From positions 1 to 64,000 of the forward strand of contig CAZTOW010000029.1 in assembly GCA_964615375.1 (NCBI GenBank): a DNA stretch of 64,000 nucleotides, written 5' to 3'. A program made the position numbers and the translations under genes. Origin of the DNA: CAZKWG01 sp964615375. GTDB lineage: Bacteria; Myxococcota_A; UBA796; CAZKWG01. The notes beneath the pieces were generated by a model, which worked only from the letters and a program-made list of their open reading frames with translations, did no database searches and was not told where the DNA came from. Positions 24,920-33,210 of this stretch are shown piece by piece. The first letter of the stretch is position 1, and each line of letters begins with the position of its first letter.

Positions 24920-26202
24920 CAGCGCACCTCCCCGCCGCGCGCGGCGCCGCTCACGATGTTCGGGATGTCCACGCCCGTGGTGCGAGCCAGCTCGGCCAGC
25001 ACCTCGCGCACGACCGCCGGGTAGCCGGCGACGTGGCGCGCGATGGCGTCCCCGTTGTCGTCCACGATGGTCACCTGCCCCAGGTGGACCTTGTTCACGC
25101 GGGCCACGACGGTGGCCATGACCTGCTCGATCTGCTGGAGCAGGAAGATGTCCTTGGCGTCCTTGCCCGCCTTCAGCCAGGTGTCGGTCATCATCTGGAG
25201 CACCTCGGCCATCGCGCGGCCGTTCTCCTCGATGGTGGCGGCCTCACCGGCGGCGCGCAGGGCCTGGGCCTCCTGCTCGGCGCGCGCGGGGAGCACGACG
25301 TCGGCCTGGAGGCGGAGCTGCTCGAGCTGCTTGCGGATGTCCTGGAGCTCGGCCTCGGCCTCGGCGCGGGCCTGGGCGGCGGCGGCGGCGGCGCGCTCCT
25401 CCTCGGCGCGGGCCGTAGCCTCCAGCTCGGCCTTGAGCTGGCGCAGCTCGTTCTCCTTCTGCACGATGATGGTCTGGGCCGTCTGCATCGTGACGTCGGA
25501 CTTCTGGCGGGCGGCGGCCTCGGCGCGCTTGGCCTCGGCCATGGCGTTGGACTCGGCCACCTCGGCGTCGCGCACCACCTCGGCGATGCGCCCGCGCCCG
25601 ATGCTGTCCAGGTACTTCACGTCGTCAGAGACGTTCTGGATCTTGAGCGTGTCCAGATCCAGGCCGAGCTTGTGGAAGTCCTCCTCCGCCTCGTCCAGCA
25701 GGGCGGCGGCGAACTTGAGCCGGTCCTCGTTGACCTCCTCGGGCGTGAGCTGGGCGAGCACGCCGCGCAGGTGACCCTCGAGCGTCTCCTTGGCCACCCG
25801 GCGGATCTCCGCGGGGTCACGGCCGAGGAAGCGCTCGATGGCGTTGCGCAGCAGTCGGGGCTTGTCCGAGATCTTGACGTTGGCGACCGCGTGAACCTTG
25901 AGCGGGATGCCGCCCTTGGAGTAGGCGTTGGCCACCTGCACGTCGATGGGGATGGTGTTCAGCTCCATCACGTCCACGCGCTCGATGAAGGGGCGCCGGA
26001 AGCGGAAGCCGCCGCTCACCAGCGGCAGGTAGCCCACGCTCCCCCCGCCCTCGAGCTGGCGCTCGGAGCCGGAGAAGATGAGCACCTCGTTGGGGCGCCC
26101 GACCAGCAGGAACTGCTTGGCCAGGATGACCAGGAAGAGGAATCCCCCTCCCAGGGCCGCGCCGAAGCACAGGGCTCCGAAGAGGACACCGAGTTCGTCC
26201 AT
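24919..26202 (-). CDS. Flotillin/SPFH-domain protein, first of pair
   Basis: The start is ATG 26202, with AAGGAG 9 bases upstream. A TTG at 26208 in the same frame is less well placed. An N-terminal membrane segment (about residues 5-28) precedes an SPFH domain (RPNEVLIFSGSERQ, NAYSKGGIPLKVHAVAN). A coiled coil built on Ala, Glu and Gln follows (about 200-310), then a C-terminal flotillin tail. It is clearly paralogous to the next gene: both share NAYSKGGIPL, QLTPEEVNED and DTLKIQNVSD. The two probably form a hetero-oligomeric scaffold. It lies 2 bases after the NfeD-like gene. Confidence 0.85.
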   Translation of the reverse strand: MDELGVLFGALCFGAALGGGFLFLVILAKQFLLVGRPNEVLIFSGSERQLEGGGSVGYLPLVSGGFRFRRPFIERVDVMELNTIPIDVQVANAYSKGGIPLKVHAVANVKISDKPRLLRNAIERFLGRDPAEIRRVAKETLEGHLRGVLAQLTPEEVNEDRLKFAAALLDEAEEDFHKLGLDLDTLKIQNVSDDVKYLDSIGRGRIAEVVRDAEVAESNAMAEAKRAEAAARQKSDVTMQTAQTIIVQKENELRQLKAELEATARAEEERAAAAAAQARAEAEAELQDIRKQLEQLRLQADVVLPARAEQEAQALRAAGEAATIEENGRAMAEVLQMMTDTWLKAGKDAKDIFLLQQIEQVMATVVARVNKVHLGQVTIVDDNGDAIARHVAGYPAVVREVLAELARTTGVDIPNIVSGAARGGEVR

Positions 26203-26204
26203 GT

Positions 26205-26849
26205 TCAATGCTCCTTCGCGCGCAGGGCCACGGGCGTGACCACCGCTACGCCGTTCTTGACCTCGACGACCATGGCCTTCGATCCACGCTCCATGCGGCC
26301 CGGATCCATGGTCCGCGCGGGCAGGTCCACGTCCTGTCCGCCCACCAGCAGCCGCACCTTGCCCTCGCTCTCGGCGGTGACCGGCAGCAGCACCTTGGCC
26401 TCGGCGCCCTCCAGCCCGAGCAGGGCGACCGGGCTCGTGACCTGATCCCGCGCCAGCTTCTGGAAGAGCAGCGCCACGGCGTACCCGATGGTCAGCCCGA
26501 CCAGGGCGCTGGCGATCCCGGTGGCGAGCGCGTTCACGCCCAGCAGCGAGAGGGTCGTCCCGTTGAGCCCGAAGGCCGCGAGCGTGAACGTCCAGAAGCG
26601 CATGCTCAGGAAGGGCGTCCAGTGCGAGACCGGCGCGTCCTTGCTCACCGACCCCTGGTGGTGCCCGTGGTCGTGGTGCAGATCGTGGCCCTGGTCCCCG
26701 TCCAGGTCGTGGTCCGCGTCCCCGCCCACGTCGTGGTCGTGGTCGTGATCGTGGTCCGCGTCCCCGTCCGCGTCCTTCCCGCCCAGCGCGATGCTGGCGA
26801 TGATGAGCACGCCACCGAGACCGAGAGACATCAGGTAGAGCGGCAGCAC
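26205..26849 (-). CDS. NfeD-like membrane protein with His/Asp-rich loop
   Basis: The GTG at 26849 has GAGGT upstream. The 214-residue protein has an N-terminal membrane segment, then a loop of alternating His and Asp (DADHDHDHDHD and DLHHDHGHH, about residues 28-66). Two more membrane helices (about 85-125) and a C-terminal beta-barrel of the NfeD/OB type follow (EGAEAKVLLPV ... VEVKNGVAVVTPV). The arrangement NfeD-like then flotillin is the conserved YuaF/YuaG and YqiJ/YqiK pairing. The His/Asp loop may bind divalent metal ions. It is the first gene of the operon. Confidence 0.75.
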   Translation of the reverse strand: MLPLYLMSLGLGGVLIIASIALGGKDADGDADHDHDHDHDVGGDADHDLDGDQGHDLHHDHGHHQGSVSKDAPVSHWTPFLSMRFWTFTLAAFGLNGTTLSLLGVNALATGIASALVGLTIGYAVALLFQKLARDQVTSPVALLGLEGAEAKVLLPVTAESEGKVRLLVGGQDVDLPARTMDPGRMERGSKAMVVEVKNGVAVVTPVALRAKEH

Positions 26850-27040
26850 GGGTTGGACCTCGCGACCATCATCTCATATCTCGCTCCTGGGCGTGGAGCG
26901 GTTGACAGCACCCGTATCCGGTCGCTACGGGGGAGTACAATGGGTGAGGTCTACTCGCCCCCCTCCCCTCCGGGGCTCCGCCCGACCCCGCCCGCTCCCC
27001 CCGCCTCTCTCCCTCCTCTCCCGCCCCGCCGGAGCCCGCC
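26850..27040. promoter_or_regulatory. Divergent intergenic region
   Basis: This 191-bp gap lies between the flotillin operon and the Pal-like operon. TTGACA (26902-26907) and TACAAT (26936-26941) are both present, but 28 bp apart, too far for one sigma-70 promoter. I place no promoter. Confidence 0.3.
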
Positions 27041-27796
27041 ATGCGCGCCCGCCCTACCCTGCTCTACGTGATCCTCCTCCTGCCCATGCTGTTCGCGGCC
27101 AAAGGGAAGGGCTGCAAGTGTGACGGAGGAGGCCCCCCCGACGAGGACACGGGCGTCAAGAACGACGACATCGCCCGGCCCGAGATCGAGCTGCAGGTCA
27201 TCAGCATCGATCCCTCCCAGGTCCAGCCCCAGACGATGTTCGACGCGGTGCTCTTCGGGGCCGGCTTCGAGACCGGCGCGCGGGTCTGGATCGGCGAGAA
27301 CGAGCTCCAGCGCGCGAAGGTGCTGGACGAGAACACGCTGGAGATCAGCGGCCCCTCGCTCGTGCCCGGCCGCTACGACGTGCGCGTGCGCAACCCGAAC
27401 GGCGACCAGGCCACGCTGCGGGCCGGGCTGCTGGTCGAGGCCAGCTCCACCGGGGTGCCGTCCGACTGCCGAAAGATCATCGTGAACTTCGGGCTCGACA
27501 GCGCCTCTCTGGACACCGCCGCCCAGCGCACGCTGTCCAGCAAGCTCTCCTGCTTCCAGAACGTCACCGGGGTCATCAAGGTGGACGGCCACTGCGACGA
27601 GCGCGGCACCACCGAGTACAACCTCGCGCTGGGCAGCCGGCGGGCCAACGCGGTGGAGCGCTGGCTCAGCAGCCAGGGCGTCCCGCCGAGCCGCGTCCGC
27701 GCCACCTCGTATGGGGAAGAGCGCCCCCTGGTCCAGGGTCATGATGAGAGCGCGTGGTCGCAGAACCGCCGCGCCGAGATCCAGGTCGTGGAGTAG
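27041..27796 (+). CDS. OmpA/Pal-like protein with IPT/TIG domain
   Basis: The protein has an N-terminal hydrophobic signal (LLYVILLLPMLFAA) followed by KGKGCKCDGGG. A Cys there might be lipidated, though the lipobox is weak. Residues about 45-125 look like an IPT/TIG immunoglobulin-like domain (LQVISIDPSQVQPQ, GAGFETGARVWIGEN, VPGRYDVRVRNPNG). Residues 140-251 are an OmpA/Pal peptidoglycan-binding domain (VNFGLDSASLDTAA, KVDGHCDERGTTEYNLALGSRRA, SYGEERPL). It would tether the outer membrane to peptidoglycan. It is followed by a CpoB-like gene 3 bases later, the same order as pal-cpoB in Tol systems. No tolQRAB genes are in view. Confidence 0.8.
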   Translation: MRARPTLLYVILLLPMLFAAKGKGCKCDGGGPPDEDTGVKNDDIARPEIELQVISIDPSQVQPQTMFDAVLFGAGFETGARVWIGENELQRAKVLDENTLEISGPSLVPGRYDVRVRNPNGDQATLRAGLLVEASSTGVPSDCRKIIVNFGLDSASLDTAAQRTLSSKLSCFQNVTGVIKVDGHCDERGTTEYNLALGSRRANAVERWLSSQGVPPSRVRATSYGEERPLVQGHDESAWSQNRRAEIQVVE

Positions 27797-27799
27797 ACG

Positions 27800-28693
27800 A
27801 TGGCCCCCCTCCTCGCGATCACCCTGCTGGGCGGCTGCATCCTGGACCGCACGGGCCAGTCGGCCACCGAGATGTACAAGCGCGAGCTGCAGGCGCACGC
27901 CGCCCGGCTCGAGACGATCGATGCCTCTATCGACAAGGCGGACGCGCGGCTGAACCAGCTCGAGGAGCTCACGCGGGCCCGCGGCCAGGACGAGATCCTG
28001 AAGATGGAGAACATGGAGCAGCTCCGCGAGGAGGTGGCCCGCCTGCGCGGCGACCTCGAGGTGCTGAGCCACGACTGGGAGCAGGGCAAGGCCGGGCGCA
28101 CGAAGGCCGACGAGGACCAGGCGCTCCGCCTGGCCTGGCTGGAGAGCCGCGCCGACCAGCTGGAGAAGAGCCTGGGCCTGAAGACGCCCGCGCCGCCGAA
28201 GACGGGGGACGCCGCCGCCAGCGTCGCCACCCCGGCCGGCGGAGGCACGGGGACCCCGCCCGTGGACGGCGGCGCGCCCCAGACCGGCCCCGACCCCGCC
28301 GCCACCCCCGTGGACACCCAGGAGCTCGACCCCGACGCGCTGCTCAAGCTGGCCGCCGACCACCTTGCGGGCGGGCGTGAGGAGGCCGCGGAGGCGGTGC
28401 TGAACCGCTTCCTCAAGGAGAACCCGAACCACGCGCGGGTGGACGAGGCCAAGTACCGGCTGGGCGAGGCGAAGTTCAACGCGAAGCTCTACCCGGCCGC
28501 GGTCATCGCCTTCCAGAGGGTGCTGGACGAGCACAAGGACTCGCAGTGGGCGGCCTGGGCGCTGCTGCGCCAGGGCGAGTGCTTCGAGGCCCAGGGCCAG
28601 AAGCAGAACGCGAAGCTGTTCTACGAGGACACCCTCCGCCTGTACCCGAAGAGCAAGGCGGCCAAGGAAGCCAAAGAGAAGCTGGGGAAGTAG
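27800..28693 (+). CDS. CpoB/YbgF-like TPR lipoprotein
   Basis: The N-terminus has lipobox LLGGC at the end of a short signal. Residues about 30-140 are a coiled coil (ETIDASIDKADARLNQLEEL). A Pro/Gly/Thr-rich linker follows, then TPR repeats (AAEAVLNRFLKENPNH, EAKYRLGEAKFNAKLYPAAV, LFYEDTLRLYPKSKAAKEA). This is the coiled-coil plus TPR architecture of CpoB, which coordinates Tol-Pal with peptidoglycan synthesis at division. The gene lies between the Pal-like gene and the metallo-hydrolase gene, with 3 and 1 bases of spacing. Confidence 0.8.
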   Translation: MAPLLAITLLGGCILDRTGQSATEMYKRELQAHAARLETIDASIDKADARLNQLEELTRARGQDEILKMENMEQLREEVARLRGDLEVLSHDWEQGKAGRTKADEDQALRLAWLESRADQLEKSLGLKTPAPPKTGDAAASVATPAGGGTGTPPVDGGAPQTGPDPAATPVDTQELDPDALLKLAADHLAGGREEAAEAVLNRFLKENPNHARVDEAKYRLGEAKFNAKLYPAAVIAFQRVLDEHKDSQWAAWALLRQGECFEAQGQKQNAKLFYEDTLRLYPKSKAAKEAKEKLGK

Positions 28694-28694
28694 G

Positions 28695-29399
28695 ATGGCG
28701 ACCCTCTACTTCCGTCAGCTCCTGGCCGGGCGCGACTTCGGGCGGCGGGACCGCGTCGCCACCCAGATGCAGAACTTCATCTACCTGGTGGGCGACCGCG
28801 ACACGGGCGAGTGCCTGATCGTGGACCCCGCCTGGCAGGTGGACGAGCTCTGCGATCTCGTCGAGCGGGACGGCATGAAGCTCACCGGGGCCCTGGTGAC
28901 GCACTACCACCCGGACCACGTCGGCGGCACGATGTTCGGGTTCACGGTCGAGGGGCTGCCGCGGCTGATGGCGCGCGCGCCCTGCCCGGTCCACGTCCAC
29001 CGGGCGGAGGCCCACGGCGTCAAGGTGGTGACGGGCCTCTCGGACTCGGACCTCACGCCGCACGACTCTGGCGACCGCGTGCGCGTGGGCGACGTGGAGA
29101 TCGAGCTGCTCCACACCCCGGGCCACACGCCCGGCTCCCAGTGCTTTCGGCTGAAGGACGCCCTGGTGGCGGGGGACACCCTCTTCCTCCAGGGCTGCGG
29201 GCGCGTGGACCTGCCCGGCGGCGACTCCGAGGAGATGTACCGCACGCTGACGCAGCGGCTGTCGACGCTGCCCGCGGACCTGGTGCTCTACCCGGGGCAT
29301 GCCTACGGCGGCGAGCACGCCCCGCTGGGCACGGTGCGGCAGACCAACCCCTACCTGCGCATCCCCGACCTGCAGACCTGGCGGCGGATGATGGGGTGA
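28695..29399 (+). CDS. Metallo-beta-lactamase-fold hydrolase (glyoxalase II-like)
   Basis: The 234-residue protein has the metal-binding HYHPDH at residues 70-75, a second site in HTPGHTPGS near 139, GDTLF near 157 and a late PGHAYGGEH. These match hydroxyacylglutathione-hydrolase/persulfide-dioxygenase-like MBL enzymes. No signal peptide is seen, so it is cytoplasmic. The substrate is unknown. It starts one base after the CpoB-like stop, so it shares that operon. Confidence 0.85.
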   Translation: MATLYFRQLLAGRDFGRRDRVATQMQNFIYLVGDRDTGECLIVDPAWQVDELCDLVERDGMKLTGALVTHYHPDHVGGTMFGFTVEGLPRLMARAPCPVHVHRAEAHGVKVVTGLSDSDLTPHDSGDRVRVGDVEIELLHTPGHTPGSQCFRLKDALVAGDTLFLQGCGRVDLPGGDSEEMYRTLTQRLSTLPADLVLYPGHAYGGEHAPLGTVRQTNPYLRIPDLQTWRRMMG

Positions 29400-29408
29400 G
29401 GGGGGCGC

Positions 29409-29693
29409 TCAGAAGAGCGCGGAGATGTCCCGGCTCCCGTGGAGCACGCGGACGATCTCCACGCCTTCTTCGATCGCCCGGTAGAAGACGACGTGGCGAC
29501 CGGACGGGAAGCTCCGCAGCCGGAGGAGGAGCTCCGGACGGGCGCGCCCCATCTCCGGCATCGTCGCCAGGCGCTCGAAGACCTGGCGGAGCTGCGCCAG
29601 GTTCTGGTCCGCGGCGCGCGGATCATCCACCGCGATCCAGGCCCAGATGTCCGTGAGATCAGCCCTCGCCCTGGGCGAGAGGAAGACCGTCAT
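29409..29693 (-). CDS. ParE/RelE-family toxin
   Basis: This 94-residue protein begins MTVFLSPRARADLTDIWAWIA, the usual ParE start. RLRSFPSGRHVVFYRAIEEGVEIVRVLHGSRD follows, the conserved core of the family. ParE-type toxins poison DNA gyrase, while RelE-type relatives cut mRNA. Its ATG overlaps the antitoxin stop by 4 bp (ATGA), as in parDE operons. Confidence 0.9.
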   Translation of the reverse strand: MTVFLSPRARADLTDIWAWIAVDDPRAADQNLAQLRQVFERLATMPEMGRARPELLLRLRSFPSGRHVVFYRAIEEGVEIVRVLHGSRDISALF

Positions 29694-29965
29694 CGGGCCT
29701 CGTCGCTCCCCAGTCGGGCCTGGCCCTCCGCCCTGATCTGGGCGAAGAGCGCGTCGTCGGCCACGGCGCGCTCCCCCCGGTCGAGCGCGTCGGCCCCCAG
29801 GCGCAGCTCCCGGCGCAGCTCGTCCACGCGAGCGGCCTGGAGGCGTTCACGCTCGATGAGCAGCCGCAGCCCCTCGCGGACCACCTCGCTCGCGGACTGA
29901 TAGAGGCCCTCGTCGACCCGGGACTGCACCCAGCGCTCGAGCTCCTGGGTCAGTGAGACGTTCAT
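29690..29965 (-). CDS. ParD-family antitoxin
   Basis: The ATG at 29965 is preferred: GAGGGAG lies before it, and the protein then begins MNVSLTQELERWV, the normal ParD start. The longer start at 29980 is less likely. Ribbon-helix-helix residues at the N-terminus (NVSLTQ, YQSASEVVREGLRLL) bind the operator, and the C-terminal helix binds toxin. It is 91 residues long. An inverted repeat TCCCTC...GAGGGA at 29971-29990 overlaps its leader and may be the operator. Confidence 0.88.
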   Translation of the reverse strand: MNVSLTQELERWVQSRVDEGLYQSASEVVREGLRLLIERERLQAARVDELRRELRLGADALDRGERAVADDALFAQIRAEGQARLGSDEAR

Positions 29966-29970
29966 GCTGC

Positions 29971-29990
29971 TCCCTCGCATCCCTGAGGGA
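29971..29990 (-). promoter_or_regulatory. Candidate ParD operator
   Basis: TCCCTC at 29971-29976 pairs with GAGGGA at 29985-29990, immediately upstream of the antitoxin start. This is a weak call from position and symmetry. Confidence 0.35.
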
Positions 29991-30023
29991 ACGATAACAA
30001 GGAATGGCAGACTCTGACATGGT

Positions 30024-30042
30024 GAGCCGGCCGGCCGGCCTC
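30024..30042. terminator. GC-rich palindrome between tdh-like gene and toxin-antitoxin operon
   Basis: GCCGGCCGGCCGGC lies just past the stop of the dehydrogenase gene (which reads leftward). It could form a strong hairpin, but no T-tract follows. Confidence 0.3.
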
Positions 30043-30046
30043 GTCC

Positions 30047-31219
30047 TCAGCCCCCAAACCGGATCAGCCCCTTCGGATGCCGGCTGATCAGCCCCTCGAA
30101 GCTCTGCTTCTCCCAGCTCCCGATGTCGGCCACCGTGTCCTGGCCGCCGTTCAGGATGACCTCCCACACCTTGTCCTGGATGCCGTTGCTGCGGTCCTCC
30201 AGGAGGCGCTTCGTGATCTCCCAGGTCCCGAAGATGCGGCGGCCCACCACGCCGTGCAGGTTGAGCCCGTTCATCACCACGCGGTGGACGTCCTCGATGA
30301 CGGCGTCCCCGTTCTTCACGCCGAAGAGCACCACCGAGCCGCCCCGGCGCGTGATCTTGATGGCGTTGTTCATGGCGGAGTTGAAGCCCGCCATCTCCAG
30401 GGCCACGTCCACGCCCACGCCGTCGGTCAGGTCCATGACCGCCTCGCGCAGGGCGGGGTCGCTCTTGTGGGGCGCGTCCTTGGGCGGCATCGCCGGCGTG
30501 AGGACGGCGTCGGCGCCGAGGCGGCGGGCGAGCTCCGCGTGGTGGGGATCGACCTCGATCCCGATGACCTTGCGGGCGCCGAGCCCGCGGGCGATGAGCA
30601 GCGCGAAGAGGCCGATGGTGCCGCAGCCCACGATGGCGACGGTCCGGTCGCGCATGTCCGCCACCTGGCAGGCGTGGACGGCGTTGCCGAAGGGCTCCTG
30701 CACCGCCGCCACCTCCGGCCGGATCTTCTCCAGGTCGGTGGGCCACAGCGCCTTTGCGGGCAGCTTCAGGTACTCGGCGAAGCAGCCGTCGCGGCTGATC
30801 CCGATGATCTTGTCCTTCTGGCAGACGTGGGTGTCTCCCACCCGGCACTGATAGCACTCGCCGCAGACGATGTGGCTCTCCGTCGAGACCACCTGCCCCA
30901 CGCGGAGCCCGTAGCGCGCGCCGACGTCAGCCCCCAGGTCGACGATCTCGCCGAGCAGCTCGTGGCCGATCACCCGCTTGTCGTGGCCCTCCTCGTCCAG
31001 GCTGCCGAGGATCATGTCCCCGAAGGCCTTGCGCCACCAGATCCCGCGATCCGAGCCGCAGAAGCCCGCGTACTTGACGCGGATGAGCACGTTCTCACGG
31101 TCCGCGCCCACCTTCGCCTCCAGCGAGGGGACGGCGACCCGCTCTTTGACGAGCCCCGTGGACGTGGCCCAGTCCTCCCGGGCCCGGTCGAAGGTGAGCG
31201 CCCACATCGTGTCGGTCAC
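30047..31219 (-). CDS. Zinc-dependent dehydrogenase, L-threonine 3-dehydrogenase-like
   Basis: GTG 31219 is preceded by GGAGG. The 390-residue protein is a medium-chain zinc dehydrogenase. Catalytic zinc ligands lie in YAGFCGSD and VIGHELLGE. The structural zinc site is IVCGECYQCRVGDTHVC, and the NAD-binding loop is VGCGTIGLF. The stretch SHIVCG followed by EPFGNAVH is characteristic of threonine dehydrogenases. Length exceeds the usual 341 because of short insertions. It would oxidise L-threonine or a related secondary alcohol with NAD+. It stands alone, divergent from nothing close. I keep the substrate provisional. Confidence 0.78.
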   Translation of the reverse strand: MTDTMWALTFDRAREDWATSTGLVKERVAVPSLEAKVGADRENVLIRVKYAGFCGSDRGIWWRKAFGDMILGSLDEEGHDKRVIGHELLGEIVDLGADVGARYGLRVGQVVSTESHIVCGECYQCRVGDTHVCQKDKIIGISRDGCFAEYLKLPAKALWPTDLEKIRPEVAAVQEPFGNAVHACQVADMRDRTVAIVGCGTIGLFALLIARGLGARKVIGIEVDPHHAELARRLGADAVLTPAMPPKDAPHKSDPALREAVMDLTDGVGVDVALEMAGFNSAMNNAIKITRRGGSVVLFGVKNGDAVIEDVHRVVMNGLNLHGVVGRRIFGTWEITKRLLEDRSNGIQDKVWEVILNGGQDTVADIGSWEKQSFEGLISRHPKGLIRFGG

Positions 31220-31289
31220 AGGTGCCTCCGCGTTCGGTCCTGAAGACTAACGCAGGCACGGCGCGGTGGCGCCTGGACCTCAGCGATCC

Positions 31290-32423
31290 CTACTGCAGGT
31301 AGATCATCGCGTCGGCGCCGATGGCGCCGTAGTGGTAACCCCAGTAGCTCGTGGCGTAGGGCAGGCTGGCGGCGGCGCCGATCTCGGCGCGGTCCGTGGT
31401 CATGCCCTTGCGGACGATGAACTTGAGCCCGATGGTCGCCAGGTTGTAGCGGAAGGCGTTCTCGGTCCCGTCGTAGAAGGGGTCCTTGATGGTCGTGGAG
31501 GTCTCGGCGTAGACCCGGAGGATGTCGCTCGGGGCCAGGCTGACGTTCAGGCCGCCGACGTAGCGGGGCGAGAAGCGATCCCCGTAGCCGAAGGGCAGGT
31601 CCACGCCAAACTGACCCTGCACGTCGAGCCCGCTCATCACGTCGAAGCGCTGACCGATGCCGATCTGCGGCCGGATCCCGAAGTAGAAGGGCAGGGTGTT
31701 GGCGTGGAGGTCGAGGATGCCGGTCACCAGCGTCTTCGTGCGCGCCGACTTGATGGGCGCGTAGCGCACGCCAGCCTCCAGGTTCAGGCCGCTGTAGCGC
31801 GAGCGCAGGCCGCCGTGCACCGAGAGGTTGCGCAGGATCTGGTGCTCGTAGTCCAGGGTGCCGGCGAGGTACTCGGGGAAGCCGAGCTCGAAGGCCACGC
31901 GCAGCTTCGTGCGCGGGTCGATGGACTCGAGCAGGAAGGGCTGGGCGAAGCGGAGCTCGGCCTTGCCCGCGTCCAGCAGCCCACCCTCGGAGCTCTCCCC
32001 GAGGCGGGTGTCGAACATGGACGCCTCCAGCTCGCTCATGCGGTCCTGGATGCGGCTCCTGAAGAGGGAGTTCGGGTACTTCTTCAGGTAGCGCTCCCAC
32101 TCCAGGAGCTCGGCGTCGGGGTCCTTCCCCTTCATCTTCTCGACGAACTCGCGGTAGATCTTCGCGTCGTCCTCACCCTCCTTGCGGGCGCCGAACTCCG
32201 CGTCCTCCTCGAACTCGTCCTCCTCGAAGTTGACGTCGGCCTCGGGGCTCTTCTGGGGCTTGAGCTCCGGGAGATCCTCGTCCTCGTCGCCGTCGTCCTT
32301 GGGCGCGGGGATCTCGTCGTCGTCTTCTTCGTCGAGGCCAAAGGGATCGTCGTCATCGCCGGCCTGCGCGGGCGGTACGAGGAAGACTCCGAGGAGCAGA
32401 CCGATCAGGCTCATCCGGCGCAT
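31290..32423 (-). CDS. Outer-membrane beta-barrel protein with acidic N-terminal linker
   Basis: The start is ATG 32423, where GGAG precedes and the protein begins MRRMSLIGLLLGVFLVPPAQA, a Sec signal. The longer frame to 33062 is a shadow of the divergent gene. After the signal comes a very acidic linker (GDDDDPFGLDEEDDDE ... EDEDLPELK), then a short helical part (LLEWERYLKKYPNSLFRSRI). Repeated amphipathic strands with alternating aromatics follow (LRVAFELGFPEYLAGTLDY, GLNLEAGVRYAPIKS, FSPRYVGGLNVSLAPS). These indicate an outer-membrane barrel. It ends in Gln, and its function is unknown. Confidence 0.72.
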   Translation of the reverse strand: MRRMSLIGLLLGVFLVPPAQAGDDDDPFGLDEEDDDEIPAPKDDGDEDEDLPELKPQKSPEADVNFEEDEFEEDAEFGARKEGEDDAKIYREFVEKMKGKDPDAELLEWERYLKKYPNSLFRSRIQDRMSELEASMFDTRLGESSEGGLLDAGKAELRFAQPFLLESIDPRTKLRVAFELGFPEYLAGTLDYEHQILRNLSVHGGLRSRYSGLNLEAGVRYAPIKSARTKTLVTGILDLHANTLPFYFGIRPQIGIGQRFDVMSGLDVQGQFGVDLPFGYGDRFSPRYVGGLNVSLAPSDILRVYAETSTTIKDPFYDGTENAFRYNLATIGLKFIVRKGMTTDRAEIGAAASLPYATSYWGYHYGAIGADAMIYLQ

Positions 32424-32490
32424 GCGCTCTCCATGCCGAGGAGGGCAGGATAATAGACCGCCCCCCCCGTTCGCGCAAGGAAGGACCCGC

Positions 32491-33201
32491 GTGGAGACGC
32501 CAGCGAGCATCCCGGACGAGCTCACCGAGGCGGCGGACGAGGTCCGCGCCTTCCTGGTCGCGGTGCGCGGCGGCGCGCCCTTCCTGAGCGGCGCGGACGG
32601 GCGGCTGCTCGTGGAGTGGCTGGAGAGCGGGGTCTCCGTGGCCTCGATCCTCGCGGCGATCGAGGCGGCGGCGGCGCGCCGGGCGAAGAAGGCCACCCGC
32701 ACCCGCCTGTCCCTGGACGCCTGCAAGGGGGAGCTCAAGCGGCGACAGGAGCGGCGCGCGGCCCCCGCCGTGGCCCCCCTGCCGGCGCCGGGCGGCGCGC
32801 AGGACTGGCCCGCCCTCGGCGCCCTGGCCGCGGAGATCGCGCGCTCGACCGTCCCGGAGGGCCTGGAGCCGGCGCGCGCCCAGCTCCTCCGCTCGCTGGG
32901 GCGGCTGGCGACCGGGCGGACGGTGGACGGGGCCACCCTCGACGACCCCACGGGCGAGCAGGTGGCGCGGCAGGCCATCGCCGCCGTCCGCGTCTTCCAG
33001 GACGCGGCCTGGCACGCCGCGGCGCCCCGGCGCGAGACCCTGCTGGCGGAGGCCGCGGACACGCTCAGCGCGCTCCGCGACCTGATCTCGGAGGACGCCT
33101 TCGCCGCCGCGGCCGAGGAGGTCGCGCGCGATCGGCTGCGCGCGGAGACGCCCCTGGTGTCCGCGCAGGTGGTCTGGGATAGGATCCTCGGGAGCGGGTG
33201 A
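32491..33201 (+). CDS. Hypothetical helical protein upstream of DnaC-like gene
   Basis: GTG 32491 follows AAGGAAGG by a good distance. The open frame upstream (to 32182) runs antisense through the barrel gene and is discarded. The 236-residue product is helical and Arg/Ala/Glu-rich (VEWLESGVSVASILAAIEAA, KKATRTRLSLDACKGELKRR). The C-terminal half is acidic and helical. I recognise no domain. It stops 9 bases before the DnaC-like ATPase gene. The pair may form a loader with its DNA- or helicase-binding partner, which is inference from position. Confidence 0.65.
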   Translation: METPASIPDELTEAADEVRAFLVAVRGGAPFLSGADGRLLVEWLESGVSVASILAAIEAAAARRAKKATRTRLSLDACKGELKRRQERRAAPAVAPLPAPGGAQDWPALGALAAEIARSTVPEGLEPARAQLLRSLGRLATGRTVDGATLDDPTGEQVARQAIAAVRVFQDAAWHAAAPRRETLLAEAADTLSALRDLISEDAFAAAAEEVARDRLRAETPLVSAQVVWDRILGSG

Positions 33202-33210
33202 GGTGCGGCG

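Noticed and set aside
26902..26941. TTGACA and TACAAT as a sigma-70 promoter
   Set aside because: The boxes are 28 bp apart, far from the usual 16-18 bp.
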